Shown here in pieces: positions 52,981 through 61,842 of a stretch of DNA of 64,000 bases. The notes beneath the pieces were generated by a model. It was given only the letters and a program-made list of their open reading frames with translations, ran no database searches and was not told the origin of the DNA. Numbering within the stretch: position 1 is the first letter of the stretch; the number at the start of each line of letters is the position of its first letter. The position numbers were made by a program, and so were the translations under genes. Source of the DNA: Bifidobacterium vespertilionis (lineage in GTDB: Bacteria > Actinomycetota > Actinomycetes > Actinomycetales > Bifidobacteriaceae); assembly GCF_008698145.1 (NCBI RefSeq), contig NZ_RZNZ01000016.1, positions 1 to 64,000 on the forward strand, written 5' to 3'.

Positions 52981-54945
52981 CTACCCCTTCAGCCCGGTGT
53001 ACAGCGTGTAGTACCGTCCGCGCTGGGCGATCAGCTCGTCGTGAGTGCCACGCTCCACAATCCGCCCGGCCTCGATCACCATGATGCAGTCGGCGTTGCG
53101 AATGGTGGACAGGCGGTGGGCGATCACGAACGTGGTGCGACCCTTCATGAGCTGGTCCATGCCGGCCTGCACAAGCGCCTCGGTCCGGGTGTCGATGGAG
53201 CTGGTCGCCTCGTCCAGGATCAGCGCGGGCGGATCGGCCACGGCGGCGCGCGCGATGGCGAGCATCTGCCGCTGGCCCTGACTCAGGGATGCGCCGTCGG
53301 CCGTCAGCTGCGTGTCGTAGCCGTCGGGCAGCTTCTCGATGAAGGCGTCGGCATTGGCGAGCTTCGCCGCGGCGATCACCTCCTCGTCGGTCGCGTCGAG
53401 GCGGCCGAACCGGATGTTCTCCATGATCGACCCAGAGAACAGGTGGGTGTCTTGCAGGACCATGCCGAACGACCGGCGCAGATCGGACTTGCGGATGTCC
53501 GCCACGTCGATGCCGTCGTAGGTGATGCGGCCGGAGTCGATGTCGTAGAACCTCGTGATGAGGTTGGTGATCGTGGTCTTGCCGGCGCCCGTGGAGCCGA
53601 CGAGCGCGATCTTCTGGCCGGGCTTGGCGAACATCGTCATGTCGTGCAGGATCGTCTTGCCCTTCACATAGCCGAACGTCACGTCGTCCAGGCGGATGTC
53701 GCCGCGCATGGGGACGATCGTGCCATCGGGCTTGTTCCAGCCCCACTGGTCCGTGCGATCCGAAGTGGCCACCAGCGTCCGCGCACCCGTCGCGCCCGCA
53801 CCGGCGGAACCGGCGGAACCGGCGGCGTCCGGAGCGCCCGCACCCGATTCCCGCACGCTCACCAGCGTGACCGTGCCCGGATCGGCCTCCACGGGCATGT
53901 CAAGCAGCTTGAAGATGCGATCGGCGCCGGCAAGGCCCATCACGATCGAGTTGAGCTGCTGGCTGACCTGGCTGATCGGCATGGTGAAGGACTTCACGAA
54001 CGTCAGGAAGCTCACCAGCGCGCCCAGTGTGAGTCCGGTCGCGCCGTTGATCGCGAGCGCGCCGCCCACGAGCGCGCACAGCACGTACGCCACGTAGCCG
54101 AGCTGGTTGTTGATGGGCCCTAGGAATCCGGAGAACTTGTTGGCGTTGTTGGACGCCTCGAACAGCCGGCCGTTGAGTTCGCGGAACTTCTCCTTGGCCT
54201 CGCGCTCGTGCGTGAAGACCTTGACCACGCGTTGGCCGCTCATCATCTCCTCCACGTAGCCGTTGAGCGCGCCAACGGACTTCTGCTGGCGGGAGAAGTA
54301 GTCGCCGGACTTGCCGGTCATGACCTTGGTCATCCACACCATGATTCCGGACACGGCCAGCACCACCAGCGTGAGCGGCCACGACAGGTAGACCATGCTC
54401 GCCAGGATCATCACGATGCTGAACACCGAGTTGATAATCTGCGGCACGGATTGCGAGACCATCTGGCGCAGGGTGTCGATGTCGTTGGTGTACAGGCTCA
54501 TCACGTCGCCGCGCGAGTTGGTGTCGAAGTAGGACAGCGGCAGCTTCTGCATGTGCTCGAACATGCGGTTTCGGAGCTTCCTCATGAAGCCCTGCGTGAC
54601 GAACACCTTGAGCACCGCGCTCAGGGCCGCCGCGACGATACCCGCCGCATAGATGGATGCAATCACGCCGATCGCCGCGAGCAGCGGGCCGAAGTCGCGG
54701 TCGCCGGTGGTGAGCATGGGCATGATGTAGTTGTCGATGAGGGTCTGGAAGAACAGGTTGCCCCTCACCTGTGCGTAGATGGTGACGACGATCAGCGCGA
54801 TCACGGCACCGTACTGCCAGCCGTACAGCTTGAGCACGAATCCGATCAGACGCATGAACGTGCGGAACGGATGGTCAAGTTCGCGCGCGGCCTTGGCTCC
54901 GGCCGCCGCGCGTCCGGCGTTGTTGCGTGGTCCGGGTCCGGGCAT
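52981..54945 (-). CDS. ABC exporter half-transporter, canonical ATPase site
   Basis: 654 aa. Six-helix type I exporter domain (about 30-330), then an ATPase domain with Walker A GSTGAGKTT, signature SLSQGQRQ and Walker B ALILDEATSSID with the catalytic Glu. A Gly/Ala/Ser-rich linker (near 365-390) is encoded by near-repetitive DNA. Its start overlaps the upstream gene stop as TGATG. It pairs with the next entry to make a heterodimeric exporter, likely for drugs, peptides or lipids. Confidence 0.92.
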   Translation of the reverse strand: MPGPGPRNNAGRAAAGAKAARELDHPFRTFMRLIGFVLKLYGWQYGAVIALIVVTIYAQVRGNLFFQTLIDNYIMPMLTTGDRDFGPLLAAIGVIASIYAAGIVAAALSAVLKVFVTQGFMRKLRNRMFEHMQKLPLSYFDTNSRGDVMSLYTNDIDTLRQMVSQSVPQIINSVFSIVMILASMVYLSWPLTLVVLAVSGIMVWMTKVMTGKSGDYFSRQQKSVGALNGYVEEMMSGQRVVKVFTHEREAKEKFRELNGRLFEASNNANKFSGFLGPINNQLGYVAYVLCALVGGALAINGATGLTLGALVSFLTFVKSFTMPISQVSQQLNSIVMGLAGADRIFKLLDMPVEADPGTVTLVSVRESGAGAPDAAGSAGSAGAGATGARTLVATSDRTDQWGWNKPDGTIVPMRGDIRLDDVTFGYVKGKTILHDMTMFAKPGQKIALVGSTGAGKTTITNLITRFYDIDSGRITYDGIDVADIRKSDLRRSFGMVLQDTHLFSGSIMENIRFGRLDATDEEVIAAAKLANADAFIEKLPDGYDTQLTADGASLSQGQRQMLAIARAAVADPPALILDEATSSIDTRTEALVQAGMDQLMKGRTTFVIAHRLSTIRNADCIMVIEAGRIVERGTHDELIAQRGRYYTLYTGLKG

Positions 54946-56885
54946 CAGCGCACCTCCTTGTTCGTGGCGGGTGTGACGTTCGTGACGGGTGTTTCAGCGG
55001 CGGAATCCGCGGCCGGAGTCGCACTGGCGACCTCCGCAAGGCCGTCGAACGCCGCTTCGTCGAAGTCGCCGCCGCCCTGGGTCTGCAGGTCGTGAATGTT
55101 GCGGTAGATCTCGTTGGAGGCCATGAGCTCGCCATGCGTGCCCACGCCGCTGATGCGCCCGTTGTCCAGCACCACGATCATGTCCGCGTCCTGCACGCTG
55201 GAGATGCGCTGGGCGATGATGATCTTGGTCACGTCCGGCATCCGGTTGGCGAACGCACGGCGGATCCTCGCGTCGGTTCCGGTGTCCACCGCCGATGTGG
55301 AATCGTCGAGGATCAGCACCTTCGGGTCCTTGAGCAGCGCGCGGGCGATGCACAAGCGCTGCTTCTGGCCGCCGGAGAAGTTCTGGCCGCCCTGTTCCAC
55401 CTTGGATTCGTAGCCGTCGGGGAGCTTGTCGATGAACTCGTCGGCACAGGCGATGGCGCACGCCCGCCGGCAGTCGTCCAGTGTGGCATTCGGGTTGCCC
55501 CAGCGCAAATTGCTCAGGATCGTGCCGGAGAACAGCACGTTGTTCTGCAGCACCATGGACACCTTGTCGCGCAGGGCGTCGCGATCGTACTCGCGCACGT
55601 CCACACCGCCCACCTTGAGGCTCCCAGCGGTCACGTCGTACAGACGCGGGATGAGGCTGACGAGCGTGGTCTTGGACGATCCTGTGCCGCCGATCACACC
55701 CACCACCGCGCCGGAGGGAATGGAGAGATTCACGTCGGAGAGCACCGTGCGGGGCCTGCGGTCGGCCGATCCCGAATCGCCGGAGGCGCCGGCGTCCTTC
55801 ACGGCCTCGGCACGGCGGCGGGCGGCCGGATCGTGCTCCGAGAGCTCAACGACCGGATAGGCGAAGTCCACATGGCTGAATTCGACCGAACCGTCCGCCA
55901 CCGCTGTCACGGGATGGCGGGCCGCGGGCATGTCGTCCTTCTCGCCCAGCACCTCGACGATGCGCCGCGCCGACGCGGAGGACATGGTGAGCATGACGAC
56001 GGCCATGGAGAGCATGACCAGACTCATGAGAATATTCATGCAATACATGAGCAGGCTGGTTAGGTCGCCGGTGGTCAGCTGGTCCTGCACGATCAGATGC
56101 GACCCCACCCAGCTGATGAGCAGCATGCAGCCCCACACGGTGAACTGGATGATCGGGTCGATGGAGGCCAGCACGAGCTCGGCCCTGAGGAACAGGTCGT
56201 AGATGCGCTTGGATGTGGCCTTGAACACGCGGGCCTGCATGTCCTCGCGGGCGAACGATTTGACCGCGCGGATGGCGGTGACGTTCTCCTCCACCGACTC
56301 GTTCATCGCGTCGTATTCGGGGAACGCCCGACGGTAGTACCTCGAGGCGATGGACATGAGGACGCCCAGCACCGAGCCGAGCACCACCACGGCTCCCAGA
56401 TAGATCAGCGCCATGGTTCCGGAAACCAGGAACGCCATGCACATGGCCAGGATGATGCTGGAGAAGGCGCGCGGAACCATGCGCAGGCACATCATGTAGG
56501 CGTTCTGGATGTTCATCACGTCGGTGGTGAGCCTGGTCACGAGGCTCGGCGTGGAGAAGCGGTCGATGTTGGAGAACGAGAACGTCTGGATGTTGTCGTA
56601 CTGGTCCTGCCTCAGATTCCGGGCGAACCCGGTGGAGGCGCGCGAGCCGAACACCGACCCGAGGCATCCCACCGTCAGTCCCACGAGCGCCACGCACACC
56701 ATGATGCCGGCGGTGCGCGCGATCACCCCCATGTCGCCCTTTTCCACGCCCTGGTCGATCAGCGTGGCCATGAGCAGCGGGATGATCATCTCGCATGCCA
56801 CCTCGGCCACCATCCACACCGGCGTGAGGATCGAGTCCCGCTTGAACTCGCCCACGTGCCGCAACAGCTCCCTTACCGTGTTCAC
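54945..56885 (-). CDS. ABC exporter half-transporter, degenerate ATPase site
   Basis: 646 aa. Six membrane helices then an ATPase domain with Walker A GGTGSSKTT (Gly before Lys replaced by Ser), signature FSGGQKQ and Walker B ILDDSTSAVD, where Asp replaces the catalytic Glu. This asymmetry is typical of heterodimeric exporters in which one of two sites is inactive. First gene of the pair. Confidence 0.92.
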   Translation of the reverse strand: MNTVRELLRHVGEFKRDSILTPVWMVAEVACEMIIPLLMATLIDQGVEKGDMGVIARTAGIMVCVALVGLTVGCLGSVFGSRASTGFARNLRQDQYDNIQTFSFSNIDRFSTPSLVTRLTTDVMNIQNAYMMCLRMVPRAFSSIILAMCMAFLVSGTMALIYLGAVVVLGSVLGVLMSIASRYYRRAFPEYDAMNESVEENVTAIRAVKSFAREDMQARVFKATSKRIYDLFLRAELVLASIDPIIQFTVWGCMLLISWVGSHLIVQDQLTTGDLTSLLMYCMNILMSLVMLSMAVVMLTMSSASARRIVEVLGEKDDMPAARHPVTAVADGSVEFSHVDFAYPVVELSEHDPAARRRAEAVKDAGASGDSGSADRRPRTVLSDVNLSIPSGAVVGVIGGTGSSKTTLVSLIPRLYDVTAGSLKVGGVDVREYDRDALRDKVSMVLQNNVLFSGTILSNLRWGNPNATLDDCRRACAIACADEFIDKLPDGYESKVEQGGQNFSGGQKQRLCIARALLKDPKVLILDDSTSAVDTGTDARIRRAFANRMPDVTKIIIAQRISSVQDADMIVVLDNGRISGVGTHGELMASNEIYRNIHDLQTQGGGDFDEAAFDGLAEVASATPAADSAAETPVTNVTPATNKEVR

Positions 56886-57006
56886 GCGCCGCTCCCGGTT
56901 TCACAACTTCGTCAATTCACAGAACCCGCTCAGAATATCAGACGATCGCCGAAATCCGGACGCGCAATGGCCACTATTTGCATATCCGCCCTCTGCTCAT
57001 CCTGCT

Positions 57007-57082
57007 CATCCTGAGCAAACGACATCACGAGCGCAGCGCGTCCCCTCCCCGTCATCCTGAGCAAACGACATCACGAGCGCAG
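57007..57082. repeat. 30-base direct repeat with CATCCTGAGC core
   Basis: A 30-base word beginning CATCCTGAGCAAACGACATC is exact at 57007-57036 and 57053-57082. It is a variant of the left arm of the dispersed hairpin family. 56886-57383 is filled with repeats and carries no gene. Confidence 0.8.
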
Positions 57083-57095
57083 AGTGACCCCTCTT

Positions 57096-57200
57096 GTCAT
57101 CCTGAGCGAAGGCGCAGCCGTAGTCGAAGGATCCTTAATTCCCCGCACTAATGCATACAACGATTGGTGCACAGTGGCCAAGGATCCTTCGACTCCGCCC
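57096..57200. repeat. GTCATCCTGAGC/GGATCCTT hairpin repeat
   Basis: The left arm and GGATCCTT core are intact; the right arm stops after GACTCCGCCC and passes straight into the 57210-57385 module. Confidence 0.8.
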
Positions 57201-57209
57201 TGTCGGTGT

Positions 57210-57385
57210 CCGGCTGCGCCGGACCGTCGCCGCCTTGGCGGCGGCTCGACCGCAATCGCGGACGGCCTGCGGCCGCAGCATTATTCGCTCACTGTCGTTC
57301 GCCTTCGCCTACAAACGCCACCGGCGTTTGTTTCACGGCTCAGCCTGCCTACGGACAGCCCACCGGGCTGTCCGCTTAACGGCTC
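57210..57385. repeat. inverted copy of the 15-kb hairpin module
   Basis: Read on the minus strand this matches about 15110-15270: GGACAGCCCGGTGGGCTGTCC, AACGCCGGTGGCGTTTG, GAGCGAATAATGC, GCGGCCGCAGGCCG and the GCCGCCGCCAAGGCGGCGAC stem follow in the same order. Compensating changes keep the stems paired (for example AGTCC...GGACT becoming AGCCC...GGGCT). Confidence 0.7.
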
Positions 57386-57767
57386 AGTGCTCAGGATGAC
57401 GGCGGGCGCACTTTGCGCTCAGGATGTCGTCTCCCGGATCCATCGCGGCTTCCATGGACATGAACACGCCCTCCATGCCTCCGGTGGTGACGATGATATC
57501 GGTGTCCGGACCGTAGTCGGTGCCGTCGGCCCGATTGCGAAAATCGCACCACGCGCGCCGCAGCGCCTCGGAGCCCCTGTTGGGCGTGTAGTGAGTGTCG
57601 CCGGACAGAGCCGCCCGGTAGGCCGCGTCGATCATCGGACGCGGGGTGTCGAAGCCCGGTTCGCCGATCGCGAAGGAGATCGCGTCCGGCACATGCGATG
57701 CCAGTTCGAACATCTCGCGGACGGATGGGTACAGCGCCTCCTGGGCGCGCCGGGACACTTCGGGCAT
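57384..57767 (-). pseudogene. N-terminal fragment of a class I/II aminotransferase
   Basis: 127 aa from Met at 57767, with AGGAGG upstream. It matches the first quarter of PLP-dependent aminotransferases of about 390 aa: FAIGEPGFDTP near 33-43, YTPNRGSEALR near 65-75, IIVTTGGMEGVF near 96. After DPGDDIL the frame runs into the dispersed repeat (CATCCTGAGC) and stops; the PLP lysine domain is missing. The gene start and ribosome site remain intact, so a short peptide could still be made. Confidence 0.8.
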
Positions 57768-57907
57768 GCGGTTCCTCCTGGGGATGTGCAACACGGCCGG
57801 CGGACCCGGAACGATCTTCCCGCTCCCCGGCGTTCGATGGCCGATGGTAGCCCTCCGCTATAATCGGTACGTTACGCAGCGACGATCGAAAGGGATTTGC
57901 CACCGCC

Positions 57908-59389
57908 ATGCGACAGGGATTCGACAACAACCGGTACATCGAGCTTCAGGCCGCCAACATCCGCAAGCGCATCGCGCAGTTCGGCGGCAAGCTGTATCTG
58001 GAATTCGGCGGCAAGCTGTTCGACGACAACCATGCGGCCCGCGTCCTGCCCGGATTCGAGCCGGATGCCAAGTTCCGCATGCTGGAGAGCCTCAGGGAGG
58101 ATGTGGAGATCGTGATCGCGATCAACGCGAACCACATCGAGAAGGCCAAGATGCGCGGCGATCTGGGCATCACGTACGACGAGGACGTGCTGCGCCTGAT
58201 CGACGTGTTCCGGTCGCGCGGCTTCCACGTCGGCTCGGTGGTGCTCACCCAGTACGCGAACCAGCCCGCTGCGGACGCCTATCGGCGCCGTCTGGCCCAA
58301 CTGGGCATCACCTGCCGTCTGCACTACCCCATCCCCGGCTATCCGCATGACATCGAGCGCATCGTCTCGGACGAGGGCTACGGGCGCAACGACTACATCG
58401 AGACCACCCGTCCGCTGGTGGTGGTCACGGCCCCCGGCCCCGGCTCCGGCAAGCTCGCCACCTGCCTGTCGCAGCTCTACCATGAGCACCGCCGCGGCGT
58501 GAAGGCCGGCTACGCCAAGTACGAGACCTTCCCCGTGTGGAACCTGCCGCTCAACCATCCGGTGAACATCGCCTACGAGGCGGCCACCGCGGATCTGGAC
58601 GATTCGAACATCATCGACCCGTTCCATCTGGAGGCTCACGGCGAGACCACGGTCAACTACAACCGCGATGTGGAGGCGTTCCCGGTGCTTCGCGCCATGA
58701 TGGAGCGGATCATGGGATCGAGCCCCTACCAGAGCCCCACGGACATGGGCGTGAACATGGTCGGCTTCGCGATCACCGACGACGAGGCGTGCCGCGAGGC
58801 CGCACGCATGGAGATCGTGCGCCGATTCTTCGACGCGGCGGTCCGTTTCCGCCGCACCGGCGCCGACGAGGAGCAGCTCGAGCGCCTGCGTTCGATCATG
58901 CAGAAGGCCGGCGTGGACGAGAACCTCTCCCCCGCGCGCGCAGCCGCCCTGCGCAAGGAGGAGGCGACCGGCGGCCCGGCCGGCGCGATGGTGCTGCCGG
59001 ACGGCCGCGTGGTCACCGGCAAGACCGGCGATCTGCTGGGTGCGGCGAGCGCGCTGCTCATGAACGCGCTCAAGGCCGTCACGGGCGTGGACGACGATCT
59101 GCCGGTGATCCGCGACACGGCCATCGAGCCGATCTGCACGCTCAAGACCGAGCACCTCAACAGCGCGAACCGCCGCCTGCATTCCGACGAGACGCTGATC
59201 GCCCTGTCCATCAGCAGCGCCACGGATCCGGTGGCCGCGCGCGTGATCGGCGGACTGGACCAGCTGCGCGGCTGCGACGCCTTCTTCTCGGTGATCATCT
59301 CCGCGGCCGACGAGGCCCTGTACCGCAGGCTCGGCATCAACGTGTGCTGCGAGCCGAAGTACGAGCGCGTGAGCCTGTACCACAAGTAG
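57908..59389 (+). CDS. DUF1846 (UPF0371) family protein
   Basis: 493 aa, full length for the family. Conserved stretches: FGGKLYLEFGGKLFDD near 24-40, VVVTAPGPGSGKLATCLSQLYHE near 176-198, FPVWNLPLNHPVNIAYEAATADL near 220, and SPYQSPTDMGVNMVGF near 275. A nucleotide-type glycine loop (GPGSGK) is evident. No reaction is established that I know of. It stands alone; AAAGGGA lies somewhat far from the ATG. Confidence 0.9.
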   Translation: MRQGFDNNRYIELQAANIRKRIAQFGGKLYLEFGGKLFDDNHAARVLPGFEPDAKFRMLESLREDVEIVIAINANHIEKAKMRGDLGITYDEDVLRLIDVFRSRGFHVGSVVLTQYANQPAADAYRRRLAQLGITCRLHYPIPGYPHDIERIVSDEGYGRNDYIETTRPLVVVTAPGPGSGKLATCLSQLYHEHRRGVKAGYAKYETFPVWNLPLNHPVNIAYEAATADLDDSNIIDPFHLEAHGETTVNYNRDVEAFPVLRAMMERIMGSSPYQSPTDMGVNMVGFAITDDEACREAARMEIVRRFFDAAVRFRRTGADEEQLERLRSIMQKAGVDENLSPARAAALRKEEATGGPAGAMVLPDGRVVTGKTGDLLGAASALLMNALKAVTGVDDDLPVIRDTAIEPICTLKTEHLNSANRRLHSDETLIALSISSATDPVAARVIGGLDQLRGCDAFFSVIISAADEALYRRLGINVCCEPKYERVSLYHK

Positions 59390-59437
59390 AATCCGTATCA
59401 TGGCCCGCACGGTGCGGGCGGATCCGAGGTGAGGAGC

Positions 59438-60151
59438 ATGGGGGAAACACCGGGCATTGCGGTGGCGGCGGTGGACAACGATCGCATGGCGCTGATGGCG
59501 CTGCGCGGGATTCTGCCGCAGCTGCTGCCGGGCGCGCGGTGGATGTGGGGCGCTTCGGGCGCGAGCGAGGCCGTGCGGATGGCGTTGGCGCCGGATACCC
59601 GTCCGCGTCTGCTGCTGGTGGACATGTCCCTGGACGACGGCACCGGCGTGGGCGTGTGCCGTCGCATCCGCCGTCGCACGGACCGGGTGCTGATGCTCGC
59701 GATCACGGCGTTCTCCACGGATACGTACGCCACGCGGGTGGCCGAGGCCGGCGCCCAGGGCATCGTCTCGAAGGCCGATGTGCCGGCCATGGCCGCCGCG
59801 CTGCGGACCGTGGCGGCCGGCGGAACGTATGATCCCGCGGGTGATTCCGCACGCACCGGCTTCCAAACCGCCGCCGACGCCCATCGCAGGCTCGAGGATG
59901 CGGATCTGGACGAATCGGGCAACGGTTCGGGCGCGGCCGGCGATTCCGGTTCCGGCGGCGCGGATCGGCCCAAACTCGGCACCAAGGAGACCGAGACGCT
60001 GCGCATGCTCGCACAGGGGCTGAGCTACGAGCAGATCGCCGCCCAGTGGGGCATCGCGCCGGCCACTGTGCGCACCCACGCGCATCGGGCCGTGGACAAG
60101 CTCGGCGCCAAGTCCCTGGCCCACGCCATCGCCATCTATCTGAGCCGGTGA
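59438..60151 (+). CDS. NarL/LuxR-type response regulator
   Basis: 237 aa. Receiver domain with D13/D15, phospho-acceptor D62 (LLLVDMS), Thr in AITAFS and Lys in VSKAD. A linker of about 45 residues rich in Gly, Ser, Asp and Ala follows, longer than usual. The C-terminal LuxR helix-turn-helix (GTKETETLRMLAQGLSYEQI) is near 180. GAGGTG precedes ATG 59438. The kinase gene is convergent on the other side of a hairpin repeat. Confidence 0.9.
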   Translation: MGETPGIAVAAVDNDRMALMALRGILPQLLPGARWMWGASGASEAVRMALAPDTRPRLLLVDMSLDDGTGVGVCRRIRRRTDRVLMLAITAFSTDTYATRVAEAGAQGIVSKADVPAMAAALRTVAAGGTYDPAGDSARTGFQTAADAHRRLEDADLDESGNGSGAAGDSGSGGADRPKLGTKETETLRMLAQGLSYEQIAAQWGIAPATVRTHAHRAVDKLGAKSLAHAIAIYLSR

Positions 60152-60175
60152 CCGCAAGGCGAAAGCCCACCCAAC

Positions 60176-60295
60176 GTCATCCTGAGCGAAGCCCGGTAGG
60201 GCGGAGTCGAAGGATCCTTGGTCTCCCCCACAAAACCACAATGCACAAAGTTAAGGATCCTTCGACTCCGCGCTACGCGCTTCGCTCAGGATGAC
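60176..60295. repeat. GTCATCCTGAGC/GGATCCTT hairpin repeat between convergent genes
   Basis: A full copy with arms of about 40 bases, followed by two further right-arm fragments to about 60352. It lies between the response-regulator and kinase stop codons and could act as a bidirectional transcription barrier. Confidence 0.85.
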
Positions 60296-60408
60296 ACAGT
60301 GACCCACCAAGGACCGCTCAGGATGACGAAAGCCGCCCTGTTCAGGATGACGCGGGACGGAAGACCTCCCCGCACCCTCGCGTCCGTTTTTGTATCGGCC
60401 GATATGTT

Positions 60409-61842
60409 TTACGCCACGGGGATCTCGGCGGCGATGGTCCAGGTGCCGTCCTGCGCACTGGCGTTGAGGGTGCCGCCGAGCGACTCGACAGTCTCGCGCT
60501 GCTGGGCCAATCCGTTGCCGTGCTTGGTTCCCCGGATGGCCGCCGATTCACCGCCGCCGATCGCGTTCACCTCGGCGATGCGGATGCGCTTCGGCCCCAC
60601 GGTCACGAACAGGATGTAGGCCTCCGCATCTCCCGCATCTTCGGAACCATTCGCCCACGCGGCGTGGCGCACAATGTTCGCATAGATCTCCTCCACCAGT
60701 CCGATCACCGCGCGCCTCACCCGCTTGGGCGGATTGCAGGGGTCGACGCCCTCAGCCACCACGCGCGAGACGCCCCGCATGCCGATCATGGCCATGATGC
60801 GATCCTGATCCTCCACGCAGCGCTCCAGTTGCACGATCAGATCGGCGCCCGCCCCGGCATCGGAGCCCGCATTGGCACCCGAACCGGAGCCTTCGCCGGC
60901 CTCCGCGTCGTCCGCATCATCGTCATCCTCGAGCTCGGCGAGCGTCCGCTTGCCGTCAAGCACGTCGATCACCTCGTGGACGCGGTCGAGCGCATGATGC
61001 GACCGATCGTAGATCGCATCCAGCGATGCGGCCAGATCCACGCTAGCAGCCCCGGAAGCCCCGGAAGACTCAGACGAACCGGAATCCCCGTCCAACCCCG
61101 CCTTCGCACGCCACGTGAGCATCGCGATCACGGACATGTCGTTGGCCACCGAATCGTGGATCATATGCGCCAGCCGCTGTTCGCGTGCCATGCGGTCCAC
61201 CATCGCCTCGCTGCGCGCCAGCCGCTCCCCCGCCACCGCGCTGATGCGGAACGAATGTCCGAACACGGCCGCGAATCCACTGAGCAGCATGGACATCGCC
61301 ACCGCGAACGCCCATGCCATGAGATCGGGAATATCCGCACCGCCACCGACGATCATGTTGTCCGCGAACATATTCGACCAGGCATCCACCAGACCGTTGA
61401 TCACCTCCAATGCCGCGCTGGATGATCCCCAGACCACCGCGCAGGTGATCTCAGCCATCGCGTAGAGAGCCACCATAAGCGCGCACAAGCGTCCATCGCA
61501 GGCGAACCCGGCCGTGAGGAACAACGCGTACAGGGTGATGACCGTGGCCAATTCCACCGCGTCGCCGGGCACGAAGCCCACGATGAGCGCGATCATCAGA
61601 CCGATCGGCACGACCACGCGGGGCATCACCGGCAGCACGGCGATGACTGCGAACAGCGTGAACACCGCCAGCATGTCCAACGCGGTGCGCGGTTGGAAGA
61701 CCAGCAGCGCCCCCACCCACAGAACAATGGCGATCACACGTGTCTTGGCGAGGAAATGCGGCTCCCGCCAGAAGGCGCGCAGCCGTCGCATGCGCGCGCC
61801 CAGGCCAAGTGCGCCGGAGGCATCGGGAGCCATGCCGATCAC
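60409..61842 (-). CDS. NarX/DesK-type sensor histidine kinase
   Basis: 477 aa. Five to six membrane segments between 35 and 200 form the sensor. HisKA_3-type phospho-acceptor H229 lies in RLAHMIHDSVAND. The N-box Asn is in EEIYANIVRHA near 390, and a glycine box GNGLAQQRETVESLGG near 450. Two low-complexity Ser/Gly/Ala and Asp/Ala/Gly loops (near 250-265 and 310-335) interrupt the core. Its ATG overlaps the DUF805 gene stop codon (ATGA). It probably signals to the convergent response regulator. Confidence 0.88.
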   Translation of the reverse strand: MIGMAPDASGALGLGARMRRLRAFWREPHFLAKTRVIAIVLWVGALLVFQPRTALDMLAVFTLFAVIAVLPVMPRVVVPIGLMIALIVGFVPGDAVELATVITLYALFLTAGFACDGRLCALMVALYAMAEITCAVVWGSSSAALEVINGLVDAWSNMFADNMIVGGGADIPDLMAWAFAVAMSMLLSGFAAVFGHSFRISAVAGERLARSEAMVDRMAREQRLAHMIHDSVANDMSVIAMLTWRAKAGLDGDSGSSESSGASGAASVDLAASLDAIYDRSHHALDRVHEVIDVLDGKRTLAELEDDDDADDAEAGEGSGSGANAGSDAGAGADLIVQLERCVEDQDRIMAMIGMRGVSRVVAEGVDPCNPPKRVRRAVIGLVEEIYANIVRHAAWANGSEDAGDAEAYILFVTVGPKRIRIAEVNAIGGGESAAIRGTKHGNGLAQQRETVESLGGTLNASAQDGTWTIAAEIPVA

